A stretch of DNA of 64,000 bases, from positions 124,001 through 188,000 of the forward strand of contig NZ_RKME01000005.1 of NCBI RefSeq assembly GCF_003797825.1, in the 5' to 3' direction. This stretch comes from Gordonia sp. OPL2. Its GTDB lineage: Bacteria > Actinomycetota > Actinomycetes > Mycobacteriales > Mycobacteriaceae. How positions within the stretch are numbered: the stretch's first letter is position 1; each line of letters opens with the position of its first letter. Positions 37,277 through 47,744 of the stretch are shown here, in pieces. The notes under the pieces were generated by a model. It was not told the DNA's origin. It did not search any database and saw only the letters and a program-made list of their open reading frames with translations. Made by a program: the position numbers and the translations under genes.

Positions 37277-38245
37277 TCACACCTCGAGCGACGTGTTCGC
37301 TCCGCACAGCACGACGCACAGTGTCGAATCCGGCTCCGGTGCAACGGCTCCGGTGAGAACGGCGGCGACAGCGGTGGCGGTGCCGTGTTCGGTGAGGATG
37401 CGGAAGGACTCCCAGAGCATCCGGCGTGCGGCGACGAGATCGTCGTCGGTCACCACCACGCTCGACACCGGACGATCGGTGATGGTCGCCCAGCAGATGT
37501 CACCGAGCCGCGTCGCGCCGAGCGAATCGGCCGCCACGCTGTCGAGGTCGACGGATACCGGCTCGCCATGCTCGAATGCCCGGTGCAGGCACGACGACCC
37601 GACGGGTTCCGCACCGACGACCCGGTCGCCCGGCCGCATCGCCGCGGTGAGTCCGCCCAGCAGACCGCCGCCGCCCACGCAGACGACCGTCGTCAGCGGG
37701 CCGTCGACCTCCTCGGCGAGTTCGAGTGCGATCGTGCCCGCACCCGCGACGATGTCGGGTTGGTCGTAGGCATGCAGCAGGAGCGCACCCGAGTCGGTGG
37801 CCATCTCCACCGCTGCGTCGGCGGCGTCCTGATAGCGCTCGCCGACCTGATGGACGACGGCACCGAGTGAGCGGAGTCGCTCGACCTTGACCCGGGGAGC
37901 GGTCTCCGGCACGACGACCGTGCAGGTCGTACCGGCGATCCGGGCCGCCGACGCCGCCCCGATCGCGGCGTTCCCGCCCGACGCGACGAGGACTCCCGCC
38001 TCGCCGAGTCGGCCCTCGGCACGGGCCGCCAGGACCGCGTTCAGGCTCCCGCGGGGCTTGAAGCAGCCCCCGATCTGTGTGTACTCGAGCTTGAGGACGA
38101 CGTCGATAGCTCCGTTCACACCGTTGAGCGTCGTGCGCAGGATCGGTGTCCGCCGGAGGTGGCCGTCGATACGCTCCCGCGCCGCACGCACATCGTCCGC
38201 TGTGAGCGCCCGCGGCCCTCTCTGCATCCCGGGTCGTGTGTCCAC
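37277..38245 (-). CDS. Threonine/serine dehydratase family PLP enzyme
   Basis: A 322-residue fold-type II PLP enzyme. PLP lysine K63 is in [13 protein letters not shown]; the phosphate-binding loop appears as [14 protein letters not shown], and the C-terminal glycine loop [16 protein letters not shown] is present. It lacks the regulatory ACT-like domain of biosynthetic IlvA, so it is a catabolic-type threonine or serine dehydratase, or a racemase of this fold. The start is uncertain: GTG 38245 or ATG 38227. It is divergent from folD with few bases between, so they share a promoter region. Confidence 0.82.
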   Translation of the reverse strand: MDTRPGMQRGPRALTADDVRAARERIDGHLRRTPILRTTLNGVNGAIDVVLKLEYTQIGGCFKPRGSLNAVLAARAEGRLGEAGVLVASGGNAAIGAASAARIAGTTCTVVVPETAPRVKVERLRSLGAVVHQVGERYQDAADAAVEMATDSGALLLHAYDQPDIVAGAGTIALELAEEVDGPLTTVVCVGGGGLLGGLTAAMRPGDRVVGAEPVGSSCLHRAFEHGEPVSVDLDSVAADSLGATRLGDICWATITDRPVSSVVVTDDDLVAARRMLWESFRILTEHGTATAVAAVLTGAVAPEPDSTLCVVLCGANTSLEV

Positions 38246-38283
38246 GTCGAGTCACAGTATCCGTAATGGAACAATGGACTCCC

Positions 38284-39162
38284 GTGAGTGCGATACGACT
38301 GGACGGCAAGGCGACCCGCGACGAGATCTTCACCGATCTGAGCGTGCGGGTGGAGAAGCTGCGTGCCGAGGGCATCACCCCCGGGCTCGGCACCGTCCTG
38401 GTCGGCGACGACCCGGGATCACAGTCGTATGTGAAGGGCAAGCACGCCGATTGTGCACGCATCGGAGTCGCGTCGATCCGCAAGGATCTGCCTGCCGATG
38501 CGACGACCGAGGAGCTCGACGCCGCGATCGACGACCTCAACGCCGACCCCGCGTGCACTGGCTACATCGTCCAGCTGCCGCTGCCGCGCCACCTCGACGA
38601 GAACGCGGCGCTCGAGCGCATCGATCCGGAGAAGGACGCCGACGGACTGCACCCGATCAATCTCGGCCGTCTGGTGCTCGGCAAGGAGTCGACACTGCCG
38701 TGCACCCCGCGCGGTGTCGTCCACCTGCTGCGGCGCTACGACATCCCGATCGCCGGTGCCCGGGTGGTCGTCGTCGGGCGCGGCGTGACGATCGGCCGAC
38801 CGATCGGGCTGCTGCTGACCCGACGCAGCGAGAACGCGACCGTCACGCTCTGTCACACCGGGACCGCTGATCTCGCCTCCGAGGTGTCGCGCGCCGACAT
38901 CGTGATCGCCGCTGCCGGCGTGCCGCATCTCATCACCGCCGACATGGTGAAGCCGGGTGCCGCCGTGATCGACGTCGGGGTCAGCCGTACCGACGCCGGA
39001 CTCACCGGTGATGTGGCCCCCGAGGTCTGGGAGGTCGCCGGTCACGTGTCGCCCAATCCCGGCGGAGTCGGGCCGCTGACGAGGGCTTTTCTGTTGGTCA
39101 ACGTCGTCGAGCGCGCCGAGGCGCAGTTGGCCGCACGGTCCGGGGCGGGGCCGACCGGGTGA
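38284..39162 (+). CDS. folD: Methylenetetrahydrofolate dehydrogenase / methenyltetrahydrofolate cyclohydrolase
   Basis: A 292-residue bifunctional FolD that interconverts one-carbon folates and supplies 10-formyl-THF for purines. Catalytic Y49 and K53 are in [10 protein letters not shown]; the family signatures GYIVQLPLP and the NADP site GRGVTIGRP are clear; it ends in the canonical [15 protein letters not shown]. The GTG at 38284 gives [14 protein letters not shown], matching the mycobacterial start; the ATG at 38266 is an alternative, with CAGTAT 5 nt before it. Its stop overlaps the next gene by 4 bp. Confidence 0.95.
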   Translation: MSAIRLDGKATRDEIFTDLSVRVEKLRAEGITPGLGTVLVGDDPGSQSYVKGKHADCARIGVASIRKDLPADATTEELDAAIDDLNADPACTGYIVQLPLPRHLDENAALERIDPEKDADGLHPINLGRLVLGKESTLPCTPRGVVHLLRRYDIPIAGARVVVVGRGVTIGRPIGLLLTRRSENATVTLCHTGTADLASEVSRADIVIAAAGVPHLITADMVKPGAAVIDVGVSRTDAGLTGDVAPEVWEVAGHVSPNPGGVGPLTRAFLLVNVVERAEAQLAARSGAGPTG

Positions 39163-39527
39163 GTCCGGACGCCGCCGGCGGGGGCCGGACGACCCCGCGC
39201 GCGGACCGGGCGAGCACCATCACGCGCGTCGAGCGAATCCGTCACGCGCGAGCCGTCCGGCGGTACATAGTCCAGATCCCGTACTTCCTGGTCCTGCTCG
39301 GTCTACTGGTCGCGGCGGTTCTCGTGTTGTTCGATCGCTGGCGTCGTGGGGCATTCGTGTTCGGTTCGGCACTTCTTCTCGGTTCGCTGCTCCGCGCTCT
39401 CATCCCGACCTCGAGAGCCGGATTGCTCCAGGTGAGGAGTCGTTTCTTCGACGTCGCCGCCATGGCCGCGGTGGGGACTCTCATACTCTGGCTGGCGACG
39501 TCGATCGATCCTTTGGGCACAGATTGA
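39159..39527 (+). CDS. DUF3017 membrane protein
   Basis: A 122-residue protein with a basic cytoplasmic N-terminus and three hydrophobic segments (about 41-59, 67-84 and 98-114). The pattern fits DUF3017, a family found downstream of folD in mycobacteria and relatives. Its GTG start overlaps the folD stop by 4 bp. Function unknown. The conserved pairing with folD could be simple co-transcription. Confidence 0.8.
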   Translation: MSPDAAGGGRTTPRADRASTITRVERIRHARAVRRYIVQIPYFLVLLGLLVAAVLVLFDRWRRGAFVFGSALLLGSLLRALIPTSRAGLLQVRSRFFDVAAMAAVGTLILWLATSIDPLGTD

Positions 39528-39603
39528 TTACAATAGAGATCAACACGTGACCTGAGCCCTGACGAGGGCGACCACATCCGGGGGAGTACGTATCACTTCG
39601 ACG

Positions 39604-41193
39604 ATGACCACCGAGAGCTCGACGATGCCCGACGAATCCACGTCGATGGGTGTTTCCGCAGGCGACGGCATGATCCATTACGTCCTGCTGACCCGCGACG
39701 ACGTCGGGCGCAGCATCGTCGACACCCGAGTCATCGACGTCGACCGCAGCGACGGACTCGATGTCGCCGGGCGCGTGAACGCCGGTATCGACCTCGTCCT
39801 CGGAACCGCCCGCGACTCGAACGTCCGGGTCGGACCGATCGGCGTGGCCGCACGGACCGCCAAACAGCGCCGCGAACTCCAGTCGCGGGGCGCCGGGCCG
39901 CGTCGTCAGATCCACCTCGTCCACGACGACGAGGCCGTCGTCGCGTATCTGTCGGCCACGGGTCAGATCAACCGCTTCTCCTCTGTCGTCATCGTGGACT
40001 GCGGCGACACCGGGATGTCCCTGTACACGGTCGAGCCCTCGACGAGCCGGATCTCCGATCCGGAGCGGTCACGGGCGCTCACCGGACGCAAACTCGACCG
40101 GGCCATCGTGGCGCAACTGGTGTCCGACGACAGCCCGCAGGACCCCATCGGTGCCCGGGTGCGACGGGGCGCGTTGCTCAGCGCGTGCCGCACCGCGAAA
40201 GAGGAGATCTCCGCACCGCCGACGTCGGCGGGGACCGGCTCGATCCTCGTCGCCGACGGCGGCGGCCACATGACACTCACCGCAGAGACGATCGACGCGG
40301 CGGCGGGCCCGATGATCGACGAGGCCCGCGACGTGCTCGCGCGCTACCTCGCCGACCTCGCCGACCGCGGGAACCGTCCCGAGGCGGTCGTCCTGGTCGG
40401 TGGCATCGCGAACCTCTCCGCCGTGCGGAGGATGGTCACCCGTGATCACGGCGTCGAGATCGTCGTCCCGGACGCTCCCGAACTCGCCGCCTCGATCGGG
40501 GCCGCCATCCTGGCGCGTGCCCAGACCGTCGCCGAGACCACGTCGCGACTGGCCTTCATCGGTGGCCGCCGCAATCGCGAGTGGCTGTCGGCGACACCAC
40601 TGGCCGTCGTCGGCGCGATCCTTGCGGCGGCGATGATGACGATCTACGCGGTCAGTTCGTCGCTCACCGGACAGAACGGTCCCGCGCCGTCGCCGTCGTC
40701 GCAGACCACCGCTGCACCCACGACCACCACCGAGGCGGTGACGTCGCAGCAGTCGCGGGTAGTGACCACGCAGGAGCCGCAGCCGCAGATCCCGCAGACC
40801 CCAGAGCAGGCTCCGGTGGCCACGCCGCAGCGCACCGAACCGCGCTGGGGTGATGCACCGGGTTGGGCCACAACCGAACTGCCGCCGACGACACAGCCGG
40901 GAACTCCGTCGACGACGACGCGGACCCTCTCGCCGTACCCGTTGCCGTCGCTGCCGTGGCCGACCGGGACCCGGCCCACGCCGACGATCCCACCGGAGTT
41001 CCTGCCCCCCGGGCTGGCGCCGCAGACGACCGCTCCGACACCACCCCCGCCGACCCCCGATGACGAGGTGCCCCAACGGGAGACGCCGTCGTCGCCGTCG
41101 CCGCAGGGCGCGGGTCCACAGGGTGCGAACGATCGGGATGTCACCCTTCCGGGGGTGACCACCACGCCACCGCCGCCGGCGCTCGGCGACTAG
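39604..41193 (+). CDS. Membrane-anchored Hsp70/actin-fold protein with Pro/Thr-rich tail
   Basis: A 529-residue protein. Residues about 20-310 have an Hsp70-like ATPase outline: the phosphate-2 strand [14 protein letters not shown], the helix segment [21 protein letters not shown] and the adenosine motif [17 protein letters not shown]. The first Hsp70 phosphate loop (D-x-G-T-T) is not recognisable at the N-terminus, so ATP turnover may be changed or lost. There is no substrate-binding domain. One membrane helix (about 333-355) is followed by about 170 Pro/Thr/Gln-rich residues that would be outside. Related proteins occur in mycolic-acid bacteria; function unknown. It ends 4 bp into the convergent metX. 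Confidence 0.82.
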   Translation: MTTESSTMPDESTSMGVSAGDGMIHYVLLTRDDVGRSIVDTRVIDVDRSDGLDVAGRVNAGIDLVLGTARDSNVRVGPIGVAARTAKQRRELQSRGAGPRRQIHLVHDDEAVVAYLSATGQINRFSSVVIVDCGDTGMSLYTVEPSTSRISDPERSRALTGRKLDRAIVAQLVSDDSPQDPIGARVRRGALLSACRTAKEEISAPPTSAGTGSILVADGGGHMTLTAETIDAAAGPMIDEARDVLARYLADLADRGNRPEAVVLVGGIANLSAVRRMVTRDHGVEIVVPDAPELAASIGAAILARAQTVAETTSRLAFIGGRRNREWLSATPLAVVGAILAAAMMTIYAVSSSLTGQNGPAPSPSSQTTAAPTTTTEAVTSQQSRVVTTQEPQPQIPQTPEQAPVATPQRTEPRWGDAPGWATTELPPTTQPGTPSTTTRTLSPYPLPSLPWPTGTRPTPTIPPEFLPPGLAPQTTAPTPPPPTPDDEVPQRETPSSPSPQGAGPQGANDRDVTLPGVTTTPPPPALGD

Positions 41194-42335
41194 CGGGCGA
41201 TCTCCACGGTCTGCTTGAGCAGGTCGCTGATCGCATCGAACTCGGTGAGGAATCCGTCGTGTCCGTTGTCCGAGTGCACCACCTGCAGGCCGCCGACACA
41301 GTTGCCGAGCAACTCGGCCAGTTCGACCTGTAAACGCAAGGGATACAGTCGATCCGAGGCGATGCCGCCGACGATGACGGGAACTGTGCACTCGCGCAGC
41401 ACCTTTTCCAGGCTGCCGCGATTGCGACCGACGTCGTGGTTGTTGAGGACCTCGCTGAGGACCACGTAACTCCCGGGATCGAATCGCTGGATGAGCTTGT
41501 CGGCCTGATGCTGTAGATAGCTGTCGACCGCGTATCGGCCGCCGTCGAGCGGATTCTCGTCGCCCTGGGCATCGTTCGCGAACCGCTGATCGAGCTCGGC
41601 CTCTCCCCGATACGTCAGGTGCGCGATCCGGCGGGCGACACCGAGGCCGGCCGTCGGGACGCGCCCGGACTCATGATAGTCACCGCCCTGCCACGCAGGG
41701 TCCGCTTTGATCGCCGCGATCTGTGTTGTCTGCGTACCGATCTGGTCTGCGGTCGCCCGGGCGCCGACGGCGAGGACGAGCGCGCTGCGGACCAGTTCCG
41801 GATACTCGATGGCCCATTCGAGGGCGCGGGCGCCGCCCATGGACCCGCCGATCACCGCACCGATACCGGTGATCCCCAGCTGATCGATCAGGGCGCGTTC
41901 GGCACGCACCTGATCGAGGACGGTGATCGCGGGGAACCGGGAGCCCCATGGGCGGCCGTCGGGCCCGGGCGATGCCGGTCCGGTCGAACCGCGGCATCCA
42001 CCGAGGACGTTGGCCGAGATGACGCACCATTCGTCGGTGTCGATCGCGGCGCCCGGTCCGATGAGGCCGTCCCACCAGCCCGCCGCCTGATGGGCGCCAT
42101 CGGCCGGACCGGTGACGTGCGAGTCGCCGGTCAGGGCATGCAGGGTGAGGATGACGTTGTCCCGGGTCGGCGACAACGTCCCCCAGCGCTGGAAGGCCAG
42201 GGTGACGTCGTCGATCCGACCACCGTTGTCGAGTGAGACCGAACCGATGTGTGCGCTCGACATCGCACCGTCCGGGACGGATTCCCAGTCAGGACGATCA
42301 GCGGGCTGGGCCTTCGATTCGAGACTCACCGACAC
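41190..42335 (-). CDS. metX: Homoserine O-acetyltransferase
   Basis: A 381-residue alpha/beta-hydrolase-fold acetyltransferase that activates homoserine for methionine synthesis. Catalytic Ser is in [10 protein letters not shown], Asp in [12 protein letters not shown] and His in [11 protein letters not shown]. The family loop [14 protein letters not shown] is present. It lies 42 bp after metY on the same strand and makes the O-acetylhomoserine that MetY uses, so they form one operon under the SAM-IV riboswitch. Confidence 0.96.
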   Translation of the reverse strand: MSVSLESKAQPADRPDWESVPDGAMSSAHIGSVSLDNGGRIDDVTLAFQRWGTLSPTRDNVILTLHALTGDSHVTGPADGAHQAAGWWDGLIGPGAAIDTDEWCVISANVLGGCRGSTGPASPGPDGRPWGSRFPAITVLDQVRAERALIDQLGITGIGAVIGGSMGGARALEWAIEYPELVRSALVLAVGARATADQIGTQTTQIAAIKADPAWQGGDYHESGRVPTAGLGVARRIAHLTYRGEAELDQRFANDAQGDENPLDGGRYAVDSYLQHQADKLIQRFDPGSYVVLSEVLNNHDVGRNRGSLEKVLRECTVPVIVGGIASDRLYPLRLQVELAELLGNCVGGLQVVHSDNGHDGFLTEFDAISDLLKQTVEIAR

Positions 42336-42377
42336 AATTCACTCACTCTTCGTCTACACCTCGTCTTGTCGTCGCGA

Positions 42378-43715
42378 TTACTTCGCCGCAGCGAACCCCT
42401 GCTCGAGATCGGCGACGATGTCGTCGATCCCCTCGATGCCGACAGCCAGGCGCACGAGGCCCGGGCTGACGCCGGCGTCGATCTGCTCCTCCGGGGTCAG
42501 CTGGCTGTGCGTGGTGGACGCGGGATGGATGACGAGGGATCGCACGTCACCGATGTTCGCCACGTGGCTGTGCAGCGACAGCGCATCGACGAACTTCTTG
42601 CCCGCATCCACACCGCCGGTGATCTCGAAACCGACGATCGCGCCCTGGCCCTTGGGGAGGAGCTTCTGCCCGCGGTCGAACCACCGCGACGAGCGGAGTC
42701 CCGCGTAGGCGACCGACTCGACCTGGGCGTGGCCTTCGAGGAACTCGGCCACGCGCTGTGCGTTGGCCACGTGGCGCTCGATGCGCAGGCTCAGCGTCTC
42801 CAGACCCTGCGCGAGGAGGAAGGCGTTGAACGGGGAGATCGCGGCGCCGGTGTCGCGCAGCCACTGCACCCGTGCCTTGAGCGCGAATGCCGGTGCGCCG
42901 AGGTCGGCGAACACCGCACCGTGGTAGCTCGGGTCGGGCGTGGTGAATCCGGGGAACAGATCTTTGCCGTCACGCTGCCCGCGCCAGTCGAAGGTGCCGC
43001 CGTCGACGATGACGCCGCCGATCGCGGTGCCGTGCCCACCGATGTACTTGGTCGCCGAGTGCACGACGATGTCGGCTCCGTGGGCCAGGGGATTGAGCAG
43101 ATACGGAGTCGCGACCGTGTTGTCGACGATCAGTGGCAGCCCGTTGCGGTGAGCGACGTCGGCAATGCCCTCGATGTCGAGGATCTCGTTGTTCGGGTTG
43201 GAGATCGTCTCGCCGAACAGGGCGCGGGTGTTGTCCTTGATCGCAGCCTGCCAGGAGTCGAGATCCTCGGGGTCCTCGACGAACGACACCTCGACGCCCA
43301 GCTTCGGCAGGGTGTAGTGGAACAGGTTGAACGTGCCGCCGTACAGACGCGGGCTGGACACGACGTGTCCGCCGGTCTCGACGATGTTCAGGATCGCGTA
43401 GGTCTCGGCGGCCTGACCAGAGGCGACGAGCAGTGCGGCGACGCCACCTTCGAGTGCGGCGATGCGTTGCTCGACCGCATCCTGGGTCGGGTTCATGATC
43501 CGCGTGTAGATGTTGCCGGGCTCGGCCAGACCGAACAGGTTGGCCGCGTGTTGCGTGTCGTTGAACGTGTACGAGGTGGTCTGGTAGATCGGCAGCGCAC
43601 GTGCATTGGTGGTGCTGTCGACGGACTGACCCACATGGATCTGCTTGGTCTCGAAGCTCCAGTTGTCGGCAGGATTGTCGACTGGATCGAGGGTGCCGTC
43701 GGGGACGTCAGACAT
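42378..43715 (-). CDS. metY: O-acetylhomoserine sulfhydrylase
   Basis: A 445-residue Cys/Met-metabolism PLP enzyme that makes homocysteine from O-acetylhomoserine and sulfide. PLP lysine is in [33 protein letters not shown] and [16 protein letters not shown] are typical of the long MetY subfamily rather than MetB or MetC. M. tuberculosis carries the same gene pair (annotated metC-metA/metX). The leader holds a SAM-IV riboswitch, so high SAM should switch it off. Confidence 0.95.
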   Translation of the reverse strand: MSDVPDGTLDPVDNPADNWSFETKQIHVGQSVDSTTNARALPIYQTTSYTFNDTQHAANLFGLAEPGNIYTRIMNPTQDAVEQRIAALEGGVAALLVASGQAAETYAILNIVETGGHVVSSPRLYGGTFNLFHYTLPKLGVEVSFVEDPEDLDSWQAAIKDNTRALFGETISNPNNEILDIEGIADVAHRNGLPLIVDNTVATPYLLNPLAHGADIVVHSATKYIGGHGTAIGGVIVDGGTFDWRGQRDGKDLFPGFTTPDPSYHGAVFADLGAPAFALKARVQWLRDTGAAISPFNAFLLAQGLETLSLRIERHVANAQRVAEFLEGHAQVESVAYAGLRSSRWFDRGQKLLPKGQGAIVGFEITGGVDAGKKFVDALSLHSHVANIGDVRSLVIHPASTTHSQLTPEEQIDAGVSPGLVRLAVGIEGIDDIVADLEQGFAAAK

Positions 43716-43763
43716 GGTGGTGTGATCGCTTTCTACGGTCGGCAGGGTGCAACGACCCTGGTG

Positions 43764-43782
43764 GGGTCCGACCTTCGGACCC
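43764..43782 (-). other. Expression-platform hairpin between riboswitch and metY
   Basis: An 8-bp perfect stem (GGGTCCGA and TCGGACCC) with a 3-nt loop. A second stem (CAGGGT/ACCCTG, 43743-43760) follows. Neither has a T tract, so the switch may act through processing or ribosome access, or through Rho-type termination, rather than a classic intrinsic terminator. Confidence 0.5.
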
Positions 43783-43817
43783 GCGCTTGCCTCGGAACCC
43801 GTCTCGGATTCCTCAAC

Positions 43818-43899
43818 CCGGTCATCACCCGGAGCACCCCACCGCGGTTGGAGGGTTGCCGATCAGCAAGCCGGGGCTTGGCGCTGATGCTCATGACCT
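43818..43899 (-). ncRNA. SAM-IV riboswitch aptamer
   Basis: Read on the minus strand, the segment begins AGGTCATGAG and ends with a GATGACC that pairs with GGTCAT to close P1. Inside are the conserved stretches GCCAAGCCCCGGCTTGCTG, then CGGCAACCCTCC and CGCGGTGGGGTGC, the SAM-IV pattern of actinobacteria. It is about 100 nt upstream of the metY ATG. An extended -10 (TGCTATAT) lies some 10-20 nt before it on the same strand (around 43907-43917). Confidence 0.9.
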
Positions 43900-44142
43900 G
43901 GCGTCAAGGATATAGCACGGCTCGAGGTGTACGAGAACCCTCCCGATCTGCCTGAGCCCAACCGCCCAGATGTGGTCCGTTTGAACTAACTATCGGTCAC
44001 GACCTGGTGTATTCCCAGGTGGGCGCAATCAGCCTTTCTCAGAAACATCTCAGTTTTGTGATCGCGGATCTAACCTGTGGCCAGCCCTGGGAACGCGACG
44101 TCCGGCCCGACCCGCGCCAGGTAGGACGAAAGACGATGCCGT
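43900..44142. other. Divergent region between metY leader and the PE-PPE gene
   Basis: Contains the presumed metY promoter near 43910 and the promoter of the gene at 44143. There is an inverted repeat ACCTGG-N7-CCAGGT at 44002-44020 that could be an operator or a weak hairpin. The sequence around 43980-44060 is relatively A/T-rich. I see no further gene in it. Confidence 0.5.
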
Positions 44143-45933
44143 ATGTCCGCTCGGTTCGGGGTGTCCCGCAGACTAACCGTCATTCTCATCGCCATCTCGA
44201 CGAGCATTGCCGTCGCGGCCGCATTCTGTCTGCCGGGAGTGGGCGGTGTGGCGCGGGCGGACGACTGCGGGGCGGGTGCTGTGGTCATCGTCGGCGGGAC
44301 GTGGGATCACGAGGGGGCCGTGATGGTCGGCGTGAAGCAGCGCTACACGGGGCTCGGTCCCGACAACCAGCCGAACCCGGGCAGCGACTACGCGGGCGAC
44401 AACGCATACAAGATCATCTACGCCGACTACCCGGCAACTGTCTGGCCGGCGGGTGCCACCGGATACGATGAAAGCACGAGGCAGGGGATTGCTTCGACCA
44501 AGTCGGCGATCGCGGGCTATCAGCAAACGTGTAACGGCAAGCCCGTTGTCGTGGCCGGATACTCCCAGGGAGCGCGCATCGCCGGAGACGTTCTGTCCGA
44601 CATAGGGAATGGTCGGGACAGCGAGGTCACGATCACCGATAAGGACGGGAATCCGGTCGTTGTCTCGATCAATTCCGGGACGGTCTCCGGCGAGCTCTAC
44701 GCCGACCCTCGCCAAGGCGGCGACAAGACCGGGCGCGGCATCGAGCTGTCGCTCATCGGTGTCATCCCGGGACTGACGATGTCGGGCGCGCGGGAGGGTC
44801 TGGGCGATCGTGGATTCGGAACCCTTGAGGACACCATCGTCTCCGTCTGTATCGACGGCGACCCGATCTGCGATCTGCCCGATCCGATCTATGACCCGAT
44901 CGGTGCCATCGACGGCCTCGCGGGCTACTGGGTCAAACACGGCCGGTACCCGTACTACATGTTCGAGGATCCGAGGCAGGACTGGTGGAGCGATCGGGAC
45001 GTCGAGTGCGAAGGGACGAACGACACCAGCTGCACCGTCGAGTTCGACTCCTCCATCGTCGAGTACCTCCGCGAGCAGGCCGCGAACCTCGGCTACACCG
45101 GTGAGATCGGCGACTTCCTCGCGAACCGGCCGAAGATCGGCCTCCCTCTCGGTATCACGCTCGCCAATCTCCAGCCGGCGATACGGGTGGTGCAGGACCT
45201 TCTCCCGCCGCTGCCGCAGTTGGGTTATGGCGCCTACCTTCCCGACATCTATGTCTTCGAGGACATCCTGCAGGGCATCGTGAATCGCGCCCCGGATCGG
45301 TTCACGGCGGGTGCCGCGGCGCTCGCGGCCAGCGTGCGCAGCATCATCCGGTGGCCGGTGAGCTTTACGAGCTACTGGGCGGACCAACTGGTGACGGTGG
45401 TCGGTGCCCAGACAGCCGTACAGACCACGACGTCGCGTTCGGCCGGCGAGACGCCGGCGAGTGTGGCCGTCGAACAACACGTCCAGACCCTGCAGACCCT
45501 GGCCGCCGTCGAACATCCGAGTGCGAGCGTCGTCGAGACATCCACTCCGGACGCGCAGACGCCGACGACGCAGATCCACGATGACGGGTCGGCGTCCGCG
45601 CCCCCGTCGGCTGTCGATCCGGTCGCCCCGGCCCGATCGGAACCCGAACCCCAGCCCGAACCCCAGCCCGAACCGGCACCGGTCGTCGAGACACCGCCCG
45701 TTGTGGCGGCAGAACCGGAACCGGAGACGCCGCCCGCGGACACGCGCTCGACGTCCGGTGGTGTCGAACCCGGTGCCGCGTCGGATCAGTCGACCGGTGA
45801 CGAGGCATCACCTGCCGAGTCCGAGTCGACCGGCGGTTCCGACACCGGTGGCGAATCCTCGGACTCGACATCGGGTTCATCGAAGAAGTCATCGGAGAGT
45901 TCGTCGGAAGGCAGCGATTCCGGCGACGAGTGA
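44143..45933 (+). CDS. Secreted PE-PPE-domain alpha/beta hydrolase with low-complexity tail
   Basis: A 596-residue exported protein. A signal peptide (about 1-39, cleaved after VARA) precedes a serine-hydrolase domain related to cutinases and the PE-PPE domain. The nucleophile is S141 in VVAGYSQGARIAGDVL. Further motifs are LPDPIYDPIGAIDGLAGYWVKHG and YMFEDPRQDWWSD, where the late His and Asp of the triad probably lie. After about residue 400 comes a low-complexity region rich in Thr, Pro and Glu (PEPQPEPQPEP), ending in a Ser/Gly/Asp/Lys stretch. No PE or PPE N-terminal domain is present. Likely substrate: cell-envelope or host lipid esters, inferred. Confidence 0.85.
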   Translation: MSARFGVSRRLTVILIAISTSIAVAAAFCLPGVGGVARADDCGAGAVVIVGGTWDHEGAVMVGVKQRYTGLGPDNQPNPGSDYAGDNAYKIIYADYPATVWPAGATGYDESTRQGIASTKSAIAGYQQTCNGKPVVVAGYSQGARIAGDVLSDIGNGRDSEVTITDKDGNPVVVSINSGTVSGELYADPRQGGDKTGRGIELSLIGVIPGLTMSGAREGLGDRGFGTLEDTIVSVCIDGDPICDLPDPIYDPIGAIDGLAGYWVKHGRYPYYMFEDPRQDWWSDRDVECEGTNDTSCTVEFDSSIVEYLREQAANLGYTGEIGDFLANRPKIGLPLGITLANLQPAIRVVQDLLPPLPQLGYGAYLPDIYVFEDILQGIVNRAPDRFTAGAAALAASVRSIIRWPVSFTSYWADQLVTVVGAQTAVQTTTSRSAGETPASVAVEQHVQTLQTLAAVEHPSASVVETSTPDAQTPTTQIHDDGSASAPPSAVDPVAPARSEPEPQPEPQPEPAPVVETPPVVAAEPEPETPPADTRSTSGGVEPGAASDQSTGDEASPAESESTGGSDTGGESSDSTSGSSKKSSESSSEGSDSGDE

Positions 45934-46018
45934 GGCGCTGCCGGGGTTGTCTCGGCTGTGAACGAACTCACCTGACGCCGATGGAATCCTTCCGGACCCC
46001 CGGTGGGTTGGTGACTGA

Positions 46019-47272
46019 GTGTCCTCAGCCTCACCCGAAGCCCCGGTCCTGTCCGACGCCGCCCTGACGCGTGCGCCGTCGTCGATCCGACGGTGGGCGG
46101 TCTTCGCCCTCGCGCTCGGTGGGTTCGGCATCGGCACCACCGAGTTCGTCGCGATGGGTCTGCTGCCCAACATCGCCGACACGCTGGGCGTGAGCGAGCC
46201 GACGGCCGGACATGTCATCTCGGCCTACGCGCTGGGTGTGGTCGTCGGTGCGCCGCTGATCGCTGCGATCACTGCGCGGGTGTCGCGTCGCACGCTGCTG
46301 ATCGGCCTCATGATCGCGTTCACCGTCGGCAACGCGGTCACGGTGCTGGCGCCGAGCTACGGACTCCTGATGGCGGCGCGATTCGTCGCCGGTCTGCCGC
46401 ACGGCGCCTACTTCGGTGTCGCCGCACTGGTGGCGGCCCACCTCGCGGGTCCCCGTGATCGGGCGAAAGCCGTCGGTCAGGTCATGCTCGGGTTGTCGGT
46501 GGCCAATGTGCTGGGTGTGCCCGCCGCGACGTGGCTCGGTGAATCGCTGGGGTGGCGGGTCGCGTTCGCCCTCGTCGTCGTCATCGGCCTGCTGACGATC
46601 CTCGCGCTGGTGCGATTCATGCCCGACCTGTCGGACATGCGCGTGACCAACCCGATGACGGAACTCGGCGCCCTCGCCCGCCCGCAGGTGTGGTTCACGC
46701 TTCTCATCGGTGTGGTCGGGTTCGGCGGGATGTTCGCCTTCTACACGTATCTGAATTCGGCTCTGACCACGGTCACCGGGGTGTCCGTGTCGCTCGTGCC
46801 GGTCGCCATGATGCTCTTCGGCCTGGGCATGGTCGCCGGCAACATCGTCGGCGGCTACATTGCCGACCGCAGTGTGCCGCTGGGAATCCTCATCGGACTC
46901 GTCGCCACCGGGGTGTCGCTGGCACTGTTCGGGTTGACGCTTCAGAACGCTTGGGCGGCAATGATTCTCAGCTTCGCGATCGGGCTCTCCGGGGCGTCGA
47001 CGATCCCGGCCCTGCAGACTCGCCTGATGGATGTCGCCGACGACGCGCAGACGCTGGCCGCGGCGCTCAACCACTCGGCGCTGAACATCGCGAATGCGGC
47101 GGGCGCGTGGCTCGGCGGTGTCGTGATCGCCGCGGGCCACGGGTACCGGTCACCGTCGATCCTCGGCGCGCTGCTGACCCTGGCCGGGATCGTGATGCTG
47201 GGCGTCGCGCTGGCGACCGCGCGCCGCACGGCGAACCGCGGCACGGTCGCCGCCGCGGTCACTCGACCGTAG
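46019..47272 (+). CDS. MFS transporter, DHA1 family (drug or arabinose efflux type)
   Basis: A 417-residue major facilitator with about 12 membrane helices. The first helix reads FALALGGFGIGTTEFVAMGLLPNIA, typical of the AraJ/YdhP/CmlR-like DHA1 group; GAPLIAAITARVSRRTLLIG is motif A between helices 2 and 3, and RFVAGLPHGAYFG is motif C-region like. Function is probably efflux of small hydrophobic compounds; the substrate cannot be told. The GTG start at 46019 has no strong Shine-Dalgarno. Its 3' end overlaps the convergent bfr by 14 bp. Confidence 0.88.
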   Translation: MSSASPEAPVLSDAALTRAPSSIRRWAVFALALGGFGIGTTEFVAMGLLPNIADTLGVSEPTAGHVISAYALGVVVGAPLIAAITARVSRRTLLIGLMIAFTVGNAVTVLAPSYGLLMAARFVAGLPHGAYFGVAALVAAHLAGPRDRAKAVGQVMLGLSVANVLGVPAATWLGESLGWRVAFALVVVIGLLTILALVRFMPDLSDMRVTNPMTELGALARPQVWFTLLIGVVGFGGMFAFYTYLNSALTTVTGVSVSLVPVAMMLFGLGMVAGNIVGGYIADRSVPLGILIGLVATGVSLALFGLTLQNAWAAMILSFAIGLSGASTIPALQTRLMDVADDAQTLAAALNHSALNIANAAGAWLGGVVIAAGHGYRSPSILGALLTLAGIVMLGVALATARRTANRGTVAAAVTRP

Positions 47273-47744
47273 GCGGGGTGGCGACGGTCTTCGACAGATA
47301 GAGCTGCTCGCCGAGACGGTCCATCAGTTCGAGCTGGGTCTCCAGATAATCGATGTGGTGTTCCTCGTCCTTGAGGATCTCCTCGAGGAGCTTCGCACTC
47401 GTGATGTCGCCTTTGCCGCGGCACATCGCGATACCCGGACGCAGCCGTTCGACGACCTCGACCTCGATCGCCATGTCGGACTCGAACTGCTCGCGAATGG
47501 TCTGGCCGATCCGCAGCGGAAGGATCTTCTGATAGTTCGGCAGACCCTCGAGGAACAGGATGCGATCGGTCAGGATCTCGGCGTGGTGCATCTCCTCGAT
47601 CGATTCCTCACGAGTCTTCCCCGCGATCTCGGTCAGCCCCCAGTTACCTTGCATCTTCGCATGGAGAAAGTACTGGTTGATCGCCGTCAGCTCGCTGGTG
47701 AGCTGTTCGTTGAGGAGAGCGATCACCTCATCGTCGCCGCGCAT
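47259..47744 (-). CDS. bfr: Bacterioferritin
   Basis: A 161-residue haem-containing ferritin for iron storage. Ferroxidase ligands E18, E51 and H54 are at the expected places (TSELTAINQY; EEMHHAE), the haem-ligand Met is M52, and later EEILKDEEHHIDYLE supplies the other metal ligands. ATG 47744 (MRGDDEVIALLNEQL) has GGAGG upstream; the upstream open frame is not family-like. It is about 100 bp downstream of bfd on the same strand; storage and release genes are thus paired. Confidence 0.96.
   Translation of the reverse strand: MRGDDEVIALLNEQLTSELTAINQYFLHAKMQGNWGLTEIAGKTREESIEEMHHAEILTDRILFLEGLPNYQKILPLRIGQTIREQFESDMAIEVEVVERLRPGIAMCRGKGDITSAKLLEEILKDEEHHIDYLETQLELMDRLGEQLYLSKTVATPPTVE

Noticed and set aside
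44002..44020. Inverted repeat ACCTGG-N7-CCAGGT as a regulatory site
   Set aside because: Six-base arms only, no known regulator or conserved partner; mentioned in the intergenic entry but not claimed.
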